Source: DATKRB01 sp036501425 (lineage in GTDB: Bacteria > Actinomycetota > Acidimicrobiia > Acidimicrobiales > RAAP-2). From it: DNA of 64,000 nucleotides. Position numbers and translations under genes: made by a program. The DNA is taken from assembly GCA_036501425.1 (NCBI GenBank), contig DASYAI010000037.1:6204-70203 (forward strand). The letters are read 5' to 3'. Of the stretch, positions 17,442 to 25,793 are shown piece by piece (positions within the stretch are counted from its first letter, which is position 1; each line of letters starts with the position of its first letter). The notes under the pieces were generated by a model. It was given only the letters and a program-made list of their open reading frames with translations, did not search any database and had not been told where the DNA came from.

Positions 17442-19411
17442 GCTCCGCCTCGAAGACGCTTGCCTCTAGCCGAGCGCGACTGCTCGGATGGCTACGGGGC
17501 TCGGTCTTCGGGCTCTTCTTTCTGGCGCTGCTCGTCGGTGTCGGCTCGGGTTTTGGCGCGATTGGATTTCGCTACCTGATCTACGGCGCGACGTGGCTGG
17601 CCACCGGGCACACCCAGTTCGGCCAGTTCGGCCGTGTCGGGAGCGATCACTTTCGGTGGCTGGGCATCGGTTTGTTCGTGGTGATCCCCGTCGTCGGGGG
17701 CCTCATCTACGGTCCGTTGATCTACCGGTACGCCCGCGAGGCCCGCGGTCATGGCGTTCCCGAGGTCATGATGGCCGTCGCCGAGAACGGTGGGCGCATC
17801 AGGCCCCAGGTCAGCGCGGTCAAGGCTCTGGCTTCGGCGATCTGCATCGGCGTGGGGGGCTCTGTCGGACGGGAGGGCCCGATCGTCCAGATCGGCTCCT
17901 CGCTCGCCTCGAGCCTGGGGCAGTGGGTGCGCATGCCCGAGCATCGCCTGCGCATCCTGGTCGCCTGCGGGGCCGGGGGGGGCATCGCGGCCACTTTCAA
18001 CGCGCCGATAACCGGCGTCTTCTTCGGCGTGGAGATCATTCTTCGAGCATTCTCGATCGAGGCCATCTTCACCGTGATGCTGTCGGCCATGGTCGCCGAC
18101 TTGATCAGCCAGGTCATCTTGGGGAGTGGGAAGTTCTTCGGCGGGTTCCCTTCGGGCCTCGCCCTGCATCACGCCCAGAACTACCTGCTCATCGTGGTCC
18201 TGGCGGTGATTGCCGGACTCCTCGGCATTGGCTTCAAGAAGGTCCTCTATTGGATCGAGGATCTGTGCGACCGCCTCTGGGAGCCCAGGCCAGAATGGGC
18301 CCGTCCTGCGGTCGGCGGTGTCGCGCTCGGGCTCTTGTTGTTAGCCCTGCCGGAACTCTACGGGGTCGGCTATCCGGTCATGGACAAGGCATTGCATGGC
18401 CACTACGGCTTGTGGTTTCTCATCCTTTTAGCGGTGACGAAGATGATTGCCACGAGTCTTACGATCGGCATCGGGGGATCGGGCGGCGTCTTTGCCCCGT
18501 CGCTGTTTATCGGCGCCACGTCGGGCATGGCTTTTGGCGTGACTGCCGACCATCTCTTCGGCGCCCGAGCGGGTGAGCCCGCGCTCTACGCCGTGGTCGC
18601 CATGGGGGCGGTCTTCGCCGCGGCGGCTCGGGCGCCGCTCACCTCTCTGGCCAGCGTGGTCGAGATGACGGGCGATTTCACACTCACCCTCCCGGTCATG
18701 CTGGCGGTGGCCGTCGCCTCGTCTGTTTCACGTGTACTCAGCTACGGCACCATCTACACCACGAAGCTCCTCCGCCGGGGTATCGACATCGATCAGCCCA
18801 CCCCGATGAACGCACTGGAGAGCCTGACCGTCGCCGACGTCATGGAGGAGTTCTCGAATCCACTTCCCGCCGACCCGCCTCGTGACGGATCGATGTCTGA
18901 TGCATGGATCTCACAGGTCGGCTTGATGACCCATCGCGCTCAACCGCAGGCCGTCTTTGCCAACGAGAGCCTCGACCAGGCTTTGCGGCAGCTGGTCGCG
19001 TTCGGGCGCGACGGCTTGCCAGTCCTCTCTACCGACGGGGTGGAGGTGAGAGGCTGGATTACCAGTCAGCACGTTTTGGAGGGCCTCGCCCGTCGAATCA
19101 ACGCGGCAGAGTCTTCCATTCGAACACCTTTGGCGCCCGCGCCGAGTATCGCAACTGATAGGCCCCTTGGGAAGCAGATCGGACCAACGCTTGGTGGATA
19201 CCAAGTAACCGAGGTAACCCTCGGCGAGGGGTCCCCAGCCACCGGAAGACGTCTCGGTGATCTCGCATGGCCGGTGGGCGTTCAGCCCGTCTCGCTCCTT
19301 CGCGACCGCCGACTCTGCCCGCCAACGGCCCAGACAACCTTGCGTGTCGGCGACCGAATCAACGTACTCGTTGCGGCGCCCGAGGATCACGACGCGCCCG
19401 GACGACAATAG
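17429..19411 (+). CDS. ClC-family chloride channel/transporter with C-terminal CBS and RCK-C-like region
   Basis: 660 residues. About 11 membrane helices occupy residues 25-440 and carry the ClC selectivity motifs: GSVGREGPIVQIG at 144-156 with the gating Glu149, and GIGGSGGVFAPSLFIGA near 350. A soluble tail of ~200 residues follows with one weak CBS pair region (QVGLMTHRAQPQAVFANESL, GRDGLPVLSTDGVEVRGWIT) and a TrkA-C/RCK-C-like end (GRRLGDLAWPVGVQPVSLLR, TTLRVGDRINVLVA). It moves chloride, or exchanges chloride for protons, with nucleotide or ligand gating by the tail. The 3' half of the gene has lower GC than its neighbours. Confidence 0.88.
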   Translation: MGPLSSASKTLASSRARLLGWLRGSVFGLFFLALLVGVGSGFGAIGFRYLIYGATWLATGHTQFGQFGRVGSDHFRWLGIGLFVVIPVVGGLIYGPLIYRYAREARGHGVPEVMMAVAENGGRIRPQVSAVKALASAICIGVGGSVGREGPIVQIGSSLASSLGQWVRMPEHRLRILVACGAGGGIAATFNAPITGVFFGVEIILRAFSIEAIFTVMLSAMVADLISQVILGSGKFFGGFPSGLALHHAQNYLLIVVLAVIAGLLGIGFKKVLYWIEDLCDRLWEPRPEWARPAVGGVALGLLLLALPELYGVGYPVMDKALHGHYGLWFLILLAVTKMIATSLTIGIGGSGGVFAPSLFIGATSGMAFGVTADHLFGARAGEPALYAVVAMGAVFAAAARAPLTSLASVVEMTGDFTLTLPVMLAVAVASSVSRVLSYGTIYTTKLLRRGIDIDQPTPMNALESLTVADVMEEFSNPLPADPPRDGSMSDAWISQVGLMTHRAQPQAVFANESLDQALRQLVAFGRDGLPVLSTDGVEVRGWITSQHVLEGLARRINAAESSIRTPLAPAPSIATDRPLGKQIGPTLGGYQVTEVTLGEGSPATGRRLGDLAWPVGVQPVSLLRDRRLCPPTAQTTLRVGDRINVLVAAPEDHDAPGRQ

Positions 19412-19864
19412 CGATCAGGCGCCGAAGGCGAGGTGAGTCTCCCGCAAGCCATCGATTCTTCCTGGTGCAGCAGCACAGGCCAGGACCATGTGGCTGCCTT
19501 ACCTGCATCGCGGTGTTGGAGCACGCGGCGAGGACGGGGAACGTGGCCGAGACCTGCCGGGTCTTCGGCATCTCGAGGACCCGCTACCACGGCCAGCGGG
19601 AGCTGGACCAGCAACCCGACTGAGGAGGTAATCGGGCCCCGGGAGCGGGCGGGGAGGTACGCCACCGGGATCCCGGAGAGCGCGATGAGCCCGGTCGAGA
19701 TCGTCAAGCAGACGACCGAGACGTAGAGCGACCCGACAGTCCGGTCTGGCCGAAACCCCGACCGTTCGAGCCGGCGAACCGGATGGCGAAGGCGCAACAC
19801 CGTCGCACTCGCCGGTCGCCCGCGACGTGCGGGACCTATCAGCGCCGCTTGGCGCGATGTGAGA
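19412..19864. other. Intergenic stretch with transposase debris
   Basis: About 450 bases between the ClC gene and the regulator. The only recognisable item is the short IS-type fragment listed at 19495-19623. On the minus strand, around 19630-19730, a hydrophobic stretch SLYVSVVCLTISTGLIALSG is readable and may be a scrap of a transporter, but it has no start or family motif. Nothing else is supported. Confidence 0.5.
19495..19623 (+). pseudogene. Remnant of an IS481/IS3-like transposase N-terminus
   Basis: The frame reads AVLEHAARTGNVAETCRVFG followed by ISRTRYHGQRELDQ. This is the first helix-turn-helix of IS481/IS3-group transposases, which normally continues for about 300 residues with a DDE core. 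Here a stop follows after about 40 residues and no DDE motif or terminal repeats are seen, so it is a decayed fragment. Confidence 0.5.
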
Positions 19865-20995
19865 TCAGCGAGGCTGGGGAAGCTCCGTCGCGCTGAAGCG
19901 ATAGCCGCGGCGTACCGCCGTCTCTATCGCCTCCCCGCCGGGCCCGAGCTTCGTGCGCAGCCGTCGGACCGCCATGTCGAGCACATGGGAGTCGACTCCG
20001 GGGTCCTGCCAGATGTCACGCAGGAGGACCGAGCGGGTGACCGTCGCTCCCGCACGGTCTACCAATTTCGTGAGGACCGCCCGCTCCCGGTCGGTCAGGC
20101 GGAGGGCGTTGCCGTCGACCACCGCCACCGAGCCCTGCAAGATCATCTCCGTCGTTCCCACCCGGTAGGCCCGGCGCCGCAGCCACAGCCGGTCGGCAAC
20201 CAGTCGTACCAGCGAGCCCAGCCGCCAGTGCTCGGGTATCACGGGCTCAGATATTCCTTCGTCCATAGCGATCCCCGCGCACACTGGCCCCACGCAGGCC
20301 ACGAGAACGGGCCCGTTGAGCGCGGCCAGCAATTCCTCCCGGCGGCCGATGGTGGCTGCCAGCCGGAACAGGTTCTGGGCCGCCGGCCCTGCAGTAAAGG
20401 TCACGGCGTCGAGGCGGTGGGTGCAGCACTGCTCGATCAGGCGCTGGGCTGGGCGGACGTCCTCGGGGAGGGTCCAACGGTAGACGGGGACTTCGGTCAC
20501 CTCCGCACCAGCTTCCCGCAGGACCCCCGCGATCCCCTGCTGGTCGTCGCCGTGGAGTTGCACCGCTACGCGCCTGCCGGCGATCCCCTCATCGATCAGC
20601 CGATCGGCCACCGAGGACAGTTGCTCGTTGGGAGCCCGCCACCAGACCTCGAGCCCGGCGATCTGGGTCGCACCGGCGGCCTTGGGTCCTCGGGCCGCGA
20701 TGCGGGCGGAGCGCAGCGCCGTCCGGAGATCCGCCTCCAGCCCCCACGAGGCAGCCATCCCCAACCAGCTGCGAACCCCCACGCCGGTGTTGGCCACCAC
20801 GTAGTCCGGCGGCTCGGCGATGATCGCCTCGGTGACGATCCGCAGCCGTGCGTCGTCGGCTACCGGCAACGTCCGGATCGCCGGGCCCCACACGACGTCC
20901 AAGCCCAGCCGGGACAGCATCAACGACTGTTCGTCCGCCCGCCGGTCGGCGGTCACGCCGACCGCGAAGCCACTCAGCTCTGGCACCGGATCCAT
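19865..20995 (-). CDS. Uroporphyrinogen-III synthase-like protein with C-terminal winged helix (NnaR-type regulator)
   Basis: 376 residues. Residues 1 to about 260 form a HemD-like bilobed domain (GFAVGVTADRRADEQSLML, PPDYVVANTGVGVRSWLG, DAVTFTAGPAAQNLFRLAA). Residues from about 280 to 372 are an OmpR/PhoB-type winged helix (LRLTDRERAVLTKLVDRAGA, VLDMAVRRLRTKLGPGGEAI, VRRGYRFSA). Mycobacterial Rv0260c and NnaR have this architecture; NnaR activates nitrate/nitrite assimilation genes. The position next to Moco and nitrate genes fits. ATG 20995 is preferred over upstream starts because TACCGT (21008-21003) lies 7 bases before it. Confidence 0.85.
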   Translation of the reverse strand: MDPVPELSGFAVGVTADRRADEQSLMLSRLGLDVVWGPAIRTLPVADDARLRIVTEAIIAEPPDYVVANTGVGVRSWLGMAASWGLEADLRTALRSARIAARGPKAAGATQIAGLEVWWRAPNEQLSSVADRLIDEGIAGRRVAVQLHGDDQQGIAGVLREAGAEVTEVPVYRWTLPEDVRPAQRLIEQCCTHRLDAVTFTAGPAAQNLFRLAATIGRREELLAALNGPVLVACVGPVCAGIAMDEGISEPVIPEHWRLGSLVRLVADRLWLRRRAYRVGTTEMILQGSVAVVDGNALRLTDRERAVLTKLVDRAGATVTRSVLLRDIWQDPGVDSHVLDMAVRRLRTKLGPGGEAIETAVRRGYRFSATELPQPR

Positions 20996-21268
20996 GGGCG
21001 ACACGGTATGCACGGAATGCCCCCGTGCACGCATGGGGTCCGGCACGAAACGCGATGTTCATTGAGCATTCACTGGGCGTTTGCCGTCTGTGCGCAGGCG
21101 CCGGCGGCAACCGATCTTCGGGTCGGGCACGGCGCGGGCTCGGTGACCTCGACGGGGAGCGGTGCGCACCTGCTTCTGGGTGTCTACGGGAGGCCGGGTA
21201 GATGCGCCGGACCGCACGGTGTGTCACGCCCGTGTCGTCTCCGGGCCTCGTCGAGGCGACGCGCGCCC

Positions 21269-21274
21269 TATGGT
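21269..21274 (+). promoter_or_regulatory. -10 element of the moa operon
   Basis: TATGGT followed by exactly 6 bases and then the ATG of moaE, so transcription probably starts at the A of the start codon (leaderless). Confidence 0.5.
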
Positions 21275-21280
21275 GACCAG

Positions 21281-21778
21281 ATGTCCGCACCGCCGCCCGA
21301 GGAACGCGACTGGATCGCGGTCACCGACCAGGTGCTCCCGGTGGCCGAGGCGCTGCTCTGGACCACGCTGCCCGGCTGCGGCGGTGTCGTGACGTTCTGT
21401 GGCACCGTGCGGGACCATTCCGAGGGACGTCCGGGGGTGACTTCTCTCGAGTACGAGGCCCATCCCGAACACGTCGTCCCGCGCTTGGCCGATGTCGCCT
21501 CGGCTGCCCGAAGGCAGTGGCCGATGCTGGGGCGCCTCGCACTCTTGCATCGAGTCGGCCGGCTTGAGGTGGGCGAGATCTCCGTGGTCGTCGTCGCATC
21601 CACGCCCCACCGGGCCGAGGCCTTCGAGGCCGCTCGATTCTGCATCGACACGTTGAAGCACACCGCGCCGATCTGGAAGCGTGAGACCTGGCTGGAGGGC
21701 GCAGGCTGGAGCGCATGCTCCTACGAGATCGAGGATGTCCCGGGGGGCGATCGAACCGTTCCGTCGACGCGGCCGTGA
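21281..21778 (+). CDS. moaE: Molybdopterin synthase catalytic subunit MoaE
   Basis: 165 residues. Family motifs: GGVVTFCGTVRDHSEGRPGV, LEYEAHPEHVVPRLADVA, ALLHRVGRLEVGEISVVVVA and the active-site lysine stretch HTAPIWKRE near residue 128. MoaE with MoaD inserts two sulfurs into cyclic pyranopterin monophosphate to give molybdopterin. First gene of a tightly packed moaE-moeA-moaA-moaD-moaC operon; its TGA overlaps the GTG of moeA. Confidence 0.93.
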   Translation: MSAPPPEERDWIAVTDQVLPVAEALLWTTLPGCGGVVTFCGTVRDHSEGRPGVTSLEYEAHPEHVVPRLADVASAARRQWPMLGRLALLHRVGRLEVGEISVVVVASTPHRAEAFEAARFCIDTLKHTAPIWKRETWLEGAGWSACSYEIEDVPGGDRTVPSTRP

Positions 21779-23094
21779 TCCCGCTCGCCGAAGCCCGCCA
21801 GTTCGTCCTCGACGCGTGCACCCCGGGGGTACCGCGCCCGGTCCCGATCGACGACGCACTGGGCTGCGTCGCAGCCGAGCCGGTCGTGGCGACCGAGCCG
21901 ATCCCCCCGTTCGTCAACTCCGCGATGGATGGCTATGCGCTCCGAGCCGCCGACACCGAAGGGATCCGAACCACCGGCGCAGCCGTACGGCTGGCGGTGT
22001 TCGGCACGGTCATGGCGGGCGCTCCTCTCCGCCGGGCGATCGGCGACGGGGAGGCGGTGCGGATCATGACCGGCGCGCCGATGCCGGCCGGCGCCGATGC
22101 TGTCTGCATGCTCGAGGGCTGCCGGGTCGAGGCGGGCGGCGAGGTCGTGGTCATCGACCAGCCGCTGGCCGTAGGCGAGGCCGTGCGGTACCCGGGCGAC
22201 GACGTGAAGGTGGGCGATCTCGCGGTGCCCGCCGGGACGGTCCTGGGCCCCGGTCACCTGGGCGTGCTGGCGAACCTGGGGATGACGACGGTGTCGGTCT
22301 GGCCCCGCCCCCGCATCGGTGTGCTCTCGACCGGCGACGAGGTGACGTCGGAGGTCGGCCCGCTGGCTCCGGGCAAGATCCGGGACGCGAACCGTCACAC
22401 CCTTCTGGCGCTGGTCCGCCGTGAAGGATGGCATGCCGTCGATCTCGGGATCGTCGGCGACGACGAGGCGGCGCTGGCCGGGGCGCTCGAACGTGGTGGT
22501 GCCGCCTGTGACGCGCTGATCACGAGCGGCGGGGTCAGCGTCGGCGATCTCGACGTCGTGAAGGTGGTTCTCGACAAGCTGGCCGGCGGGACGATGCGTT
22601 GGATGCAGGTCGCCATCAAGCCGGCGAAGCCGTTCGCGTTCGGAACCCTCGCCACCACCGGGACACCGGTCTTCGGGCTGCCCGGCAACCCGGTGTCGGC
22701 CATGGTCGGCTTCGAGCTCTTCGTCCGGCCGGGGGTCCGGCGGATGTCGTCCTACCGCGACCTCGACCGGCCGACGGTGCCCGCCTTCGCGCAGACGGAC
22801 CTGCAGCGACGCCCCGACGGCAAGACCCACTTCGTCCGGGCGCTCGTCACCTTGGACCACGCCGGGGCCTGGCATGCGCGCCCGATGACCGGGCAGGACT
22901 CGCACCAGCTGCGGGCCATGGCCGACGCCAACGCGCTGGTCGTCCTGCCCGACGGCACCGGTGCCCGGGCCGGTGATCTCGTCGACGTGATGCTCGTCGA
23001 TCCCGATCGGCTCACCGCCGGCGGCTCCCTCGGCGCCGGTGCGCCTCTTCGCGGCGCGGTGGCTGGCGTGGAAGCGGGGCTCCGCGGTGGCTGA
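21775..23094 (+). CDS. moeA: Molybdopterin molybdenumtransferase MoeA
   Basis: 439 residues, full length. Family motifs in order: PPFVNSAMDGYALRAADTEG (about 43-62), VRIMTGAPMPAGADAVCMLE, VRYPGDDVKVGDLAVPAG, GVLSTGDEV, RDANRHTLLALVRREG, LITSGGVSVGDLDVVK and VFGLPGNPVSAMVGFELFV. MoeA inserts molybdate into MPT-AMP to make active Moco, here needed by the nitrate reductase encoded downstream. The start is GTG 21775 inside the moaE stop; longer frames upstream only retrace moaE. A second, broken copy is at 34365-35641. Confidence 0.93.
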   Translation: MIPLAEARQFVLDACTPGVPRPVPIDDALGCVAAEPVVATEPIPPFVNSAMDGYALRAADTEGIRTTGAAVRLAVFGTVMAGAPLRRAIGDGEAVRIMTGAPMPAGADAVCMLEGCRVEAGGEVVVIDQPLAVGEAVRYPGDDVKVGDLAVPAGTVLGPGHLGVLANLGMTTVSVWPRPRIGVLSTGDEVTSEVGPLAPGKIRDANRHTLLALVRREGWHAVDLGIVGDDEAALAGALERGGAACDALITSGGVSVGDLDVVKVVLDKLAGGTMRWMQVAIKPAKPFAFGTLATTGTPVFGLPGNPVSAMVGFELFVRPGVRRMSSYRDLDRPTVPAFAQTDLQRRPDGKTHFVRALVTLDHAGAWHARPMTGQDSHQLRAMADANALVVLPDGTGARAGDLVDVMLVDPDRLTAGGSLGAGAPLRGAVAGVEAGLRGG

Positions 23095-24112
23095 CGGTGG
23101 CACGCCGCCCGCGAGGATGCCTGTCGAGGGGCCCCTGGTCGATCGCTACGGACGGGTCCACGACGACCTCCGCCTGTCGGTCACCGACCGTTGCAATCTC
23201 CGCTGCACCTACTGCATGGCCGAGGAGGGAATGAGGTTTCTCCCGAGGACCGAGCTGCTCAGCTTCGACGAGATCGTCCGCGTGGCCGGGGTGGCCCGAC
23301 GGCTGGGCGTCTCGTCGATCCGGCTCACCGGCGGCGAGCCCTTGGTGAGGAAGGGCCTTCCGGGACTCATCGGCCGCCTCGCGGCTGTCGGGTTCGAGGA
23401 CCTGGCCATGACCACGAACGGCGTCCAGCTCGGCGCGATGGCCGAGGCGCTCGCCGCGGCCGGGCTCCGCCGGGTGAACGTGAGCTGCGACTCCCTGCGG
23501 GCAGACCGGTTCGCGACGATCCGCCGGCGCGGCGATCTCGACCTCGTGCTGGACGCGATGGACGCGGCAGAAGCGGCGGGCCTCACGCCCCTGAAGGTGA
23601 ACGTCGTGCTGCTCCGGGGACACAACGACGACGAGATCCTCGACTTCGCCGCGTTCGGGCGGGAGACCGGCAGGATCGTCCGCTTCATCGAGTTCATGCC
23701 GCTCGACGCGCAGGGCAAATGGGACCGAGGCCAGCTGGTGCCGGGACGGGAGGTCTTTGAGCGGGTCTCGTCGGTATGGCCGCTCGAGCCGGTCCGCGAT
23801 CATGGCGCCCCGATGCCGGCCGAGCGGTTCCGGTTCGCCGACGGTCGTGGAGAGATCGGGCTCATCTCCAGCGTCACCGAGCCGTTCTGCGGCACCTGCA
23901 ACCGGCTGCGGTTGACGGCGGACGGGGCCATACGAAACTGCCTGTTCTCCGACGCCGAGCACTCCGTGCGGGACCTGCTGCGCGGCGGAGGCACCGATGC
24001 CGACCTCGACCTCGAGCTCCGACGAGCCGTCTGGGGGAAGCTCCCGGGCCACGGCATCAACGAGCCCGGGTTCCTGCGACCGGGTCGGTCGATGTCGATG
24101 ATCGGCGGCTAG
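23087..24112 (+). CDS. moaA: GTP 3',8-cyclase MoaA
   Basis: 341 residues. Radical-SAM cluster Cys36-x3-Cys40-x2-Cys43 (DRCNLRCTYCM), GGEPL motif (RLTGGEPLVRKGL), the second cluster CGTCNRLRLTADGAIRNC near 270-290 and the C-terminal Gly-Gly required for activity (SMSMIGG). It converts GTP to the 3',8-cyclic intermediate, the first step of Moco synthesis. GTG 23087 overlaps moeA by 8 bases and is preferred over ATG 23039, which would add an alternate-frame copy of the moeA end. Confidence 0.93.
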   Translation: MADGGTPPARMPVEGPLVDRYGRVHDDLRLSVTDRCNLRCTYCMAEEGMRFLPRTELLSFDEIVRVAGVARRLGVSSIRLTGGEPLVRKGLPGLIGRLAAVGFEDLAMTTNGVQLGAMAEALAAAGLRRVNVSCDSLRADRFATIRRRGDLDLVLDAMDAAEAAGLTPLKVNVVLLRGHNDDEILDFAAFGRETGRIVRFIEFMPLDAQGKWDRGQLVPGREVFERVSSVWPLEPVRDHGAPMPAERFRFADGRGEIGLISSVTEPFCGTCNRLRLTADGAIRNCLFSDAEHSVRDLLRGGGTDADLDLELRRAVWGKLPGHGINEPGFLRPGRSMSMIGG

Positions 24113-24114
24113 CA

Positions 24115-24351
24115 ATGGCGAACCTCCGCCTGTTCGGCCCGGCGCGAGAAGCAGCGGGTGTTGGAAAGGCCATCGTGCCCGGCAAGGACGTCGCCGAGGT
24201 GCTCGAAGCGGCGAGGGGTCGGTACGGCACGAGGTTCGCGACCGTCGTGGCGTCCTCCCGTGTCTGGTTGAACGGCGAAATCGCCGAGCTCGACACCCCG
24301 GTCGGCGATGACGACGAGGTGGCGGTGCTCCCGCCGGTATCGGGCGGGTGA
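24115..24351 (+). CDS. moaD: Molybdopterin synthase sulfur carrier subunit MoaD
   Basis: 78 residues of ubiquitin-like fold ending in Gly-Gly (VAVLPPVSGG), the site that is adenylated and converted to a thiocarboxylate. NLRLFGPAREAAGVGKAIVP is a typical MoaD N-terminus. It lies 2 bases after moaA and its stop overlaps the moaC GTG, so it is tightly coupled. No moeB-type activating enzyme is in the window; it must be elsewhere and may also serve CysO. Confidence 0.92.
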   Translation: MANLRLFGPAREAAGVGKAIVPGKDVAEVLEAARGRYGTRFATVVASSRVWLNGEIAELDTPVGDDDEVAVLPPVSGG

Positions 24352-24878
24352 CCTTCCCGACGGGGCTGACCCATCTCGACGGGCATGGACGGGCCCGGAT
24401 GGTCGATGTCACCGGCAAGCCCTCGACGCGGCGGGTGGCCGTCGCCCGTTGCTCGGTGCAGACGAGCGCCGATGTCGCCGAGGTGCTCGCCGATCCGTCG
24501 GGTGGCACCGATCTCATCGAGAGCGCCCGCTGGGCCGGTATCCTTGCGGCGAAGCAGACCTCCTCCCTGATCCCCCTGTGCCACCCCATCCGGGTCGACA
24601 GCGTGCGGATCGACATCGAAGCGGCGCCGGACGGCCTACATGTCACGACGACGGCCGGGATCGACGAACGGACCGGCGTGGAGATGGAAGCCCTCACCGG
24701 TTGTGCCCCGGCGGCCCTGGTGCTCGTCCACGCACTGTTGGGCCCCGACCCCGGGACGCGGATCGATGGATTGACCCTGTGGCACAAGTCCGGCGGTCGT
24801 TCCGGAACCTGGACACGGGGCCCGAGCGGAACGATGCGGGGCCCGAGCGGCGCCCGGGCAGCAGCGGACCGGTCCTAG
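24348..24878 (+). CDS. moaC: Cyclic pyranopterin monophosphate synthase MoaC
   Basis: 176 residues. Motifs: TGLTHLDGHGRARMVDVTGK, AGILAAKQTSSLIPLCHPIR with the catalytic lysine, GVEMEALTGCAPAALVLVH and LTLWHKSGG. It completes the conversion of the MoaA product to cPMP. The GTG start sits in the moaD stop. The last ~25 residues (Gly/Ser/Arg-rich) exceed the family norm and may be disordered. Confidence 0.92.
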   Translation: MTFPTGLTHLDGHGRARMVDVTGKPSTRRVAVARCSVQTSADVAEVLADPSGGTDLIESARWAGILAAKQTSSLIPLCHPIRVDSVRIDIEAAPDGLHVTTTAGIDERTGVEMEALTGCAPAALVLVHALLGPDPGTRIDGLTLWHKSGGRSGTWTRGPSGTMRGPSGARAAADRS

Positions 24879-24902
24879 CGGTTCGGGTCAGCGGATCCTC
24901 CC

Positions 24903-25535
24903 TCATGGCGTCCTCAGTGCCCGCAAGGTCGCCTGGTACTCGGCGTGGAAGCCCAACCGCCGCAGGTCGTCGGGGGCGTCGATGTCAGAGAAGACTTCGG
25001 GCAGAGCAACCGTCGCCCACTCGCCCTCGGCGACCGTCCTGGACCCGCGACCATCTGGGAGGTCGCCCAACGCGCGCCGACCGAGCGCGGCGGCGGCGGC
25101 GGCCGAGTGCAAGTCGGTGCTGGACCAGCGTGCCAGCAAGGGCTGCCGCCGACCGTGGACTTCGGGGACCACCGAGCATGTGCCCGGCAGCGCCGCCAGC
25201 CACCGGAGGACCTCCTCGCTGACCAACGGCAGATCACCGGCCACCACCAGCACCGGGCCCACGTGCCCGCGGTCTTCCAACGCCCTCCATCCCGCTGCGA
25301 TGGCTGTCAGCGGGCCGCGCCCGGGCTCTGCCTCGAGGACGGACGGAAGCGATGTCTTTCCGGGGCCCACCTCTATGCAGGGTGAAGCCGTCGACCGCAT
25401 CGCACGTTCGACCCGGACGACGCACGGCTCCCCGGCGATGGGGATCATCGTCTTGTCCAGCCCCATCCTCCTGCTGGAACCGCCGGTGAGCACCATGCCG
25501 GCGACGGTCGTCGGATTGGGAGTCACAGCGCCCAC
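24903..25535 (-). CDS. mobA: Molybdenum cofactor guanylyltransferase MobA
   Basis: 210 residues. The nucleotidyltransferase signature VLTGGSSRRMGLDK is at residues 15-28, followed by GPLTAIAAGWRAL and VVAGDLPLVSEEVLRWL with the metal-binding Asp. It links GMP to Moco to form the MGD cofactor used by NasC-type nitrate reductases. GTG 25535 is chosen because GAGGAGG (25547-25541) is 5 bases upstream; GTG 25526 is a second option. The long open frame further upstream is antisense to narK and not real. Convergent with moaC. Confidence 0.9.
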   Translation of the reverse strand: MGAVTPNPTTVAGMVLTGGSSRRMGLDKTMIPIAGEPCVVRVERAMRSTASPCIEVGPGKTSLPSVLEAEPGRGPLTAIAAGWRALEDRGHVGPVLVVAGDLPLVSEEVLRWLAALPGTCSVVPEVHGRRQPLLARWSSTDLHSAAAAAALGRRALGDLPDGRGSRTVAEGEWATVALPEVFSDIDAPDDLRRLGFHAEYQATLRALRTP

Positions 25536-25781
25536 CTCGTCCTCCTCGGGGATCCCGACGTCGAGGCGACCGTAGTGGATACCGGCGGGCCGTCTCGTCG
25601 CGGAGCGACCGGCCTCGATCCGCCACGGCGACGGTGTCGTCGACTCGAGATGGTCCTGCCCGGCCGGCTCACATCGGGCACGGCGGCACTGTGAGGTTCC
25701 GCACGCCGGTCCGATGTTCGGGGTGCGACGGTGTTGCGCCAGCGGTAATCCTGCGGCGCGGGCCCCGAAACATTGGCCCGT

Positions 25782-25787
25782 GATACT
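25782..25787 (+). promoter_or_regulatory. -10 element of the narK-nir-nas operon
   Basis: GATACT followed by 6 bases and the ATG of narK at 25794, consistent with a leaderless transcript of the nitrate operon. No convincing -35, and no GlnR-type box that fits the accepted spacing. Confidence 0.45.
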
Positions 25788-25793
25788 GCGCGT

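Noticed and set aside
19387..19800. Minus-strand 137-codon frame with a hydrophobic stretch
   Set aside because: Only one short membrane-like segment, no start signal or family; noted as possible debris only.
25741..25782. Possible GlnR box before narK
   Set aside because: GTAAT and GAAAC words are present, but their spacing does not fit the accepted gTnAC-n6-GaAAC layout.
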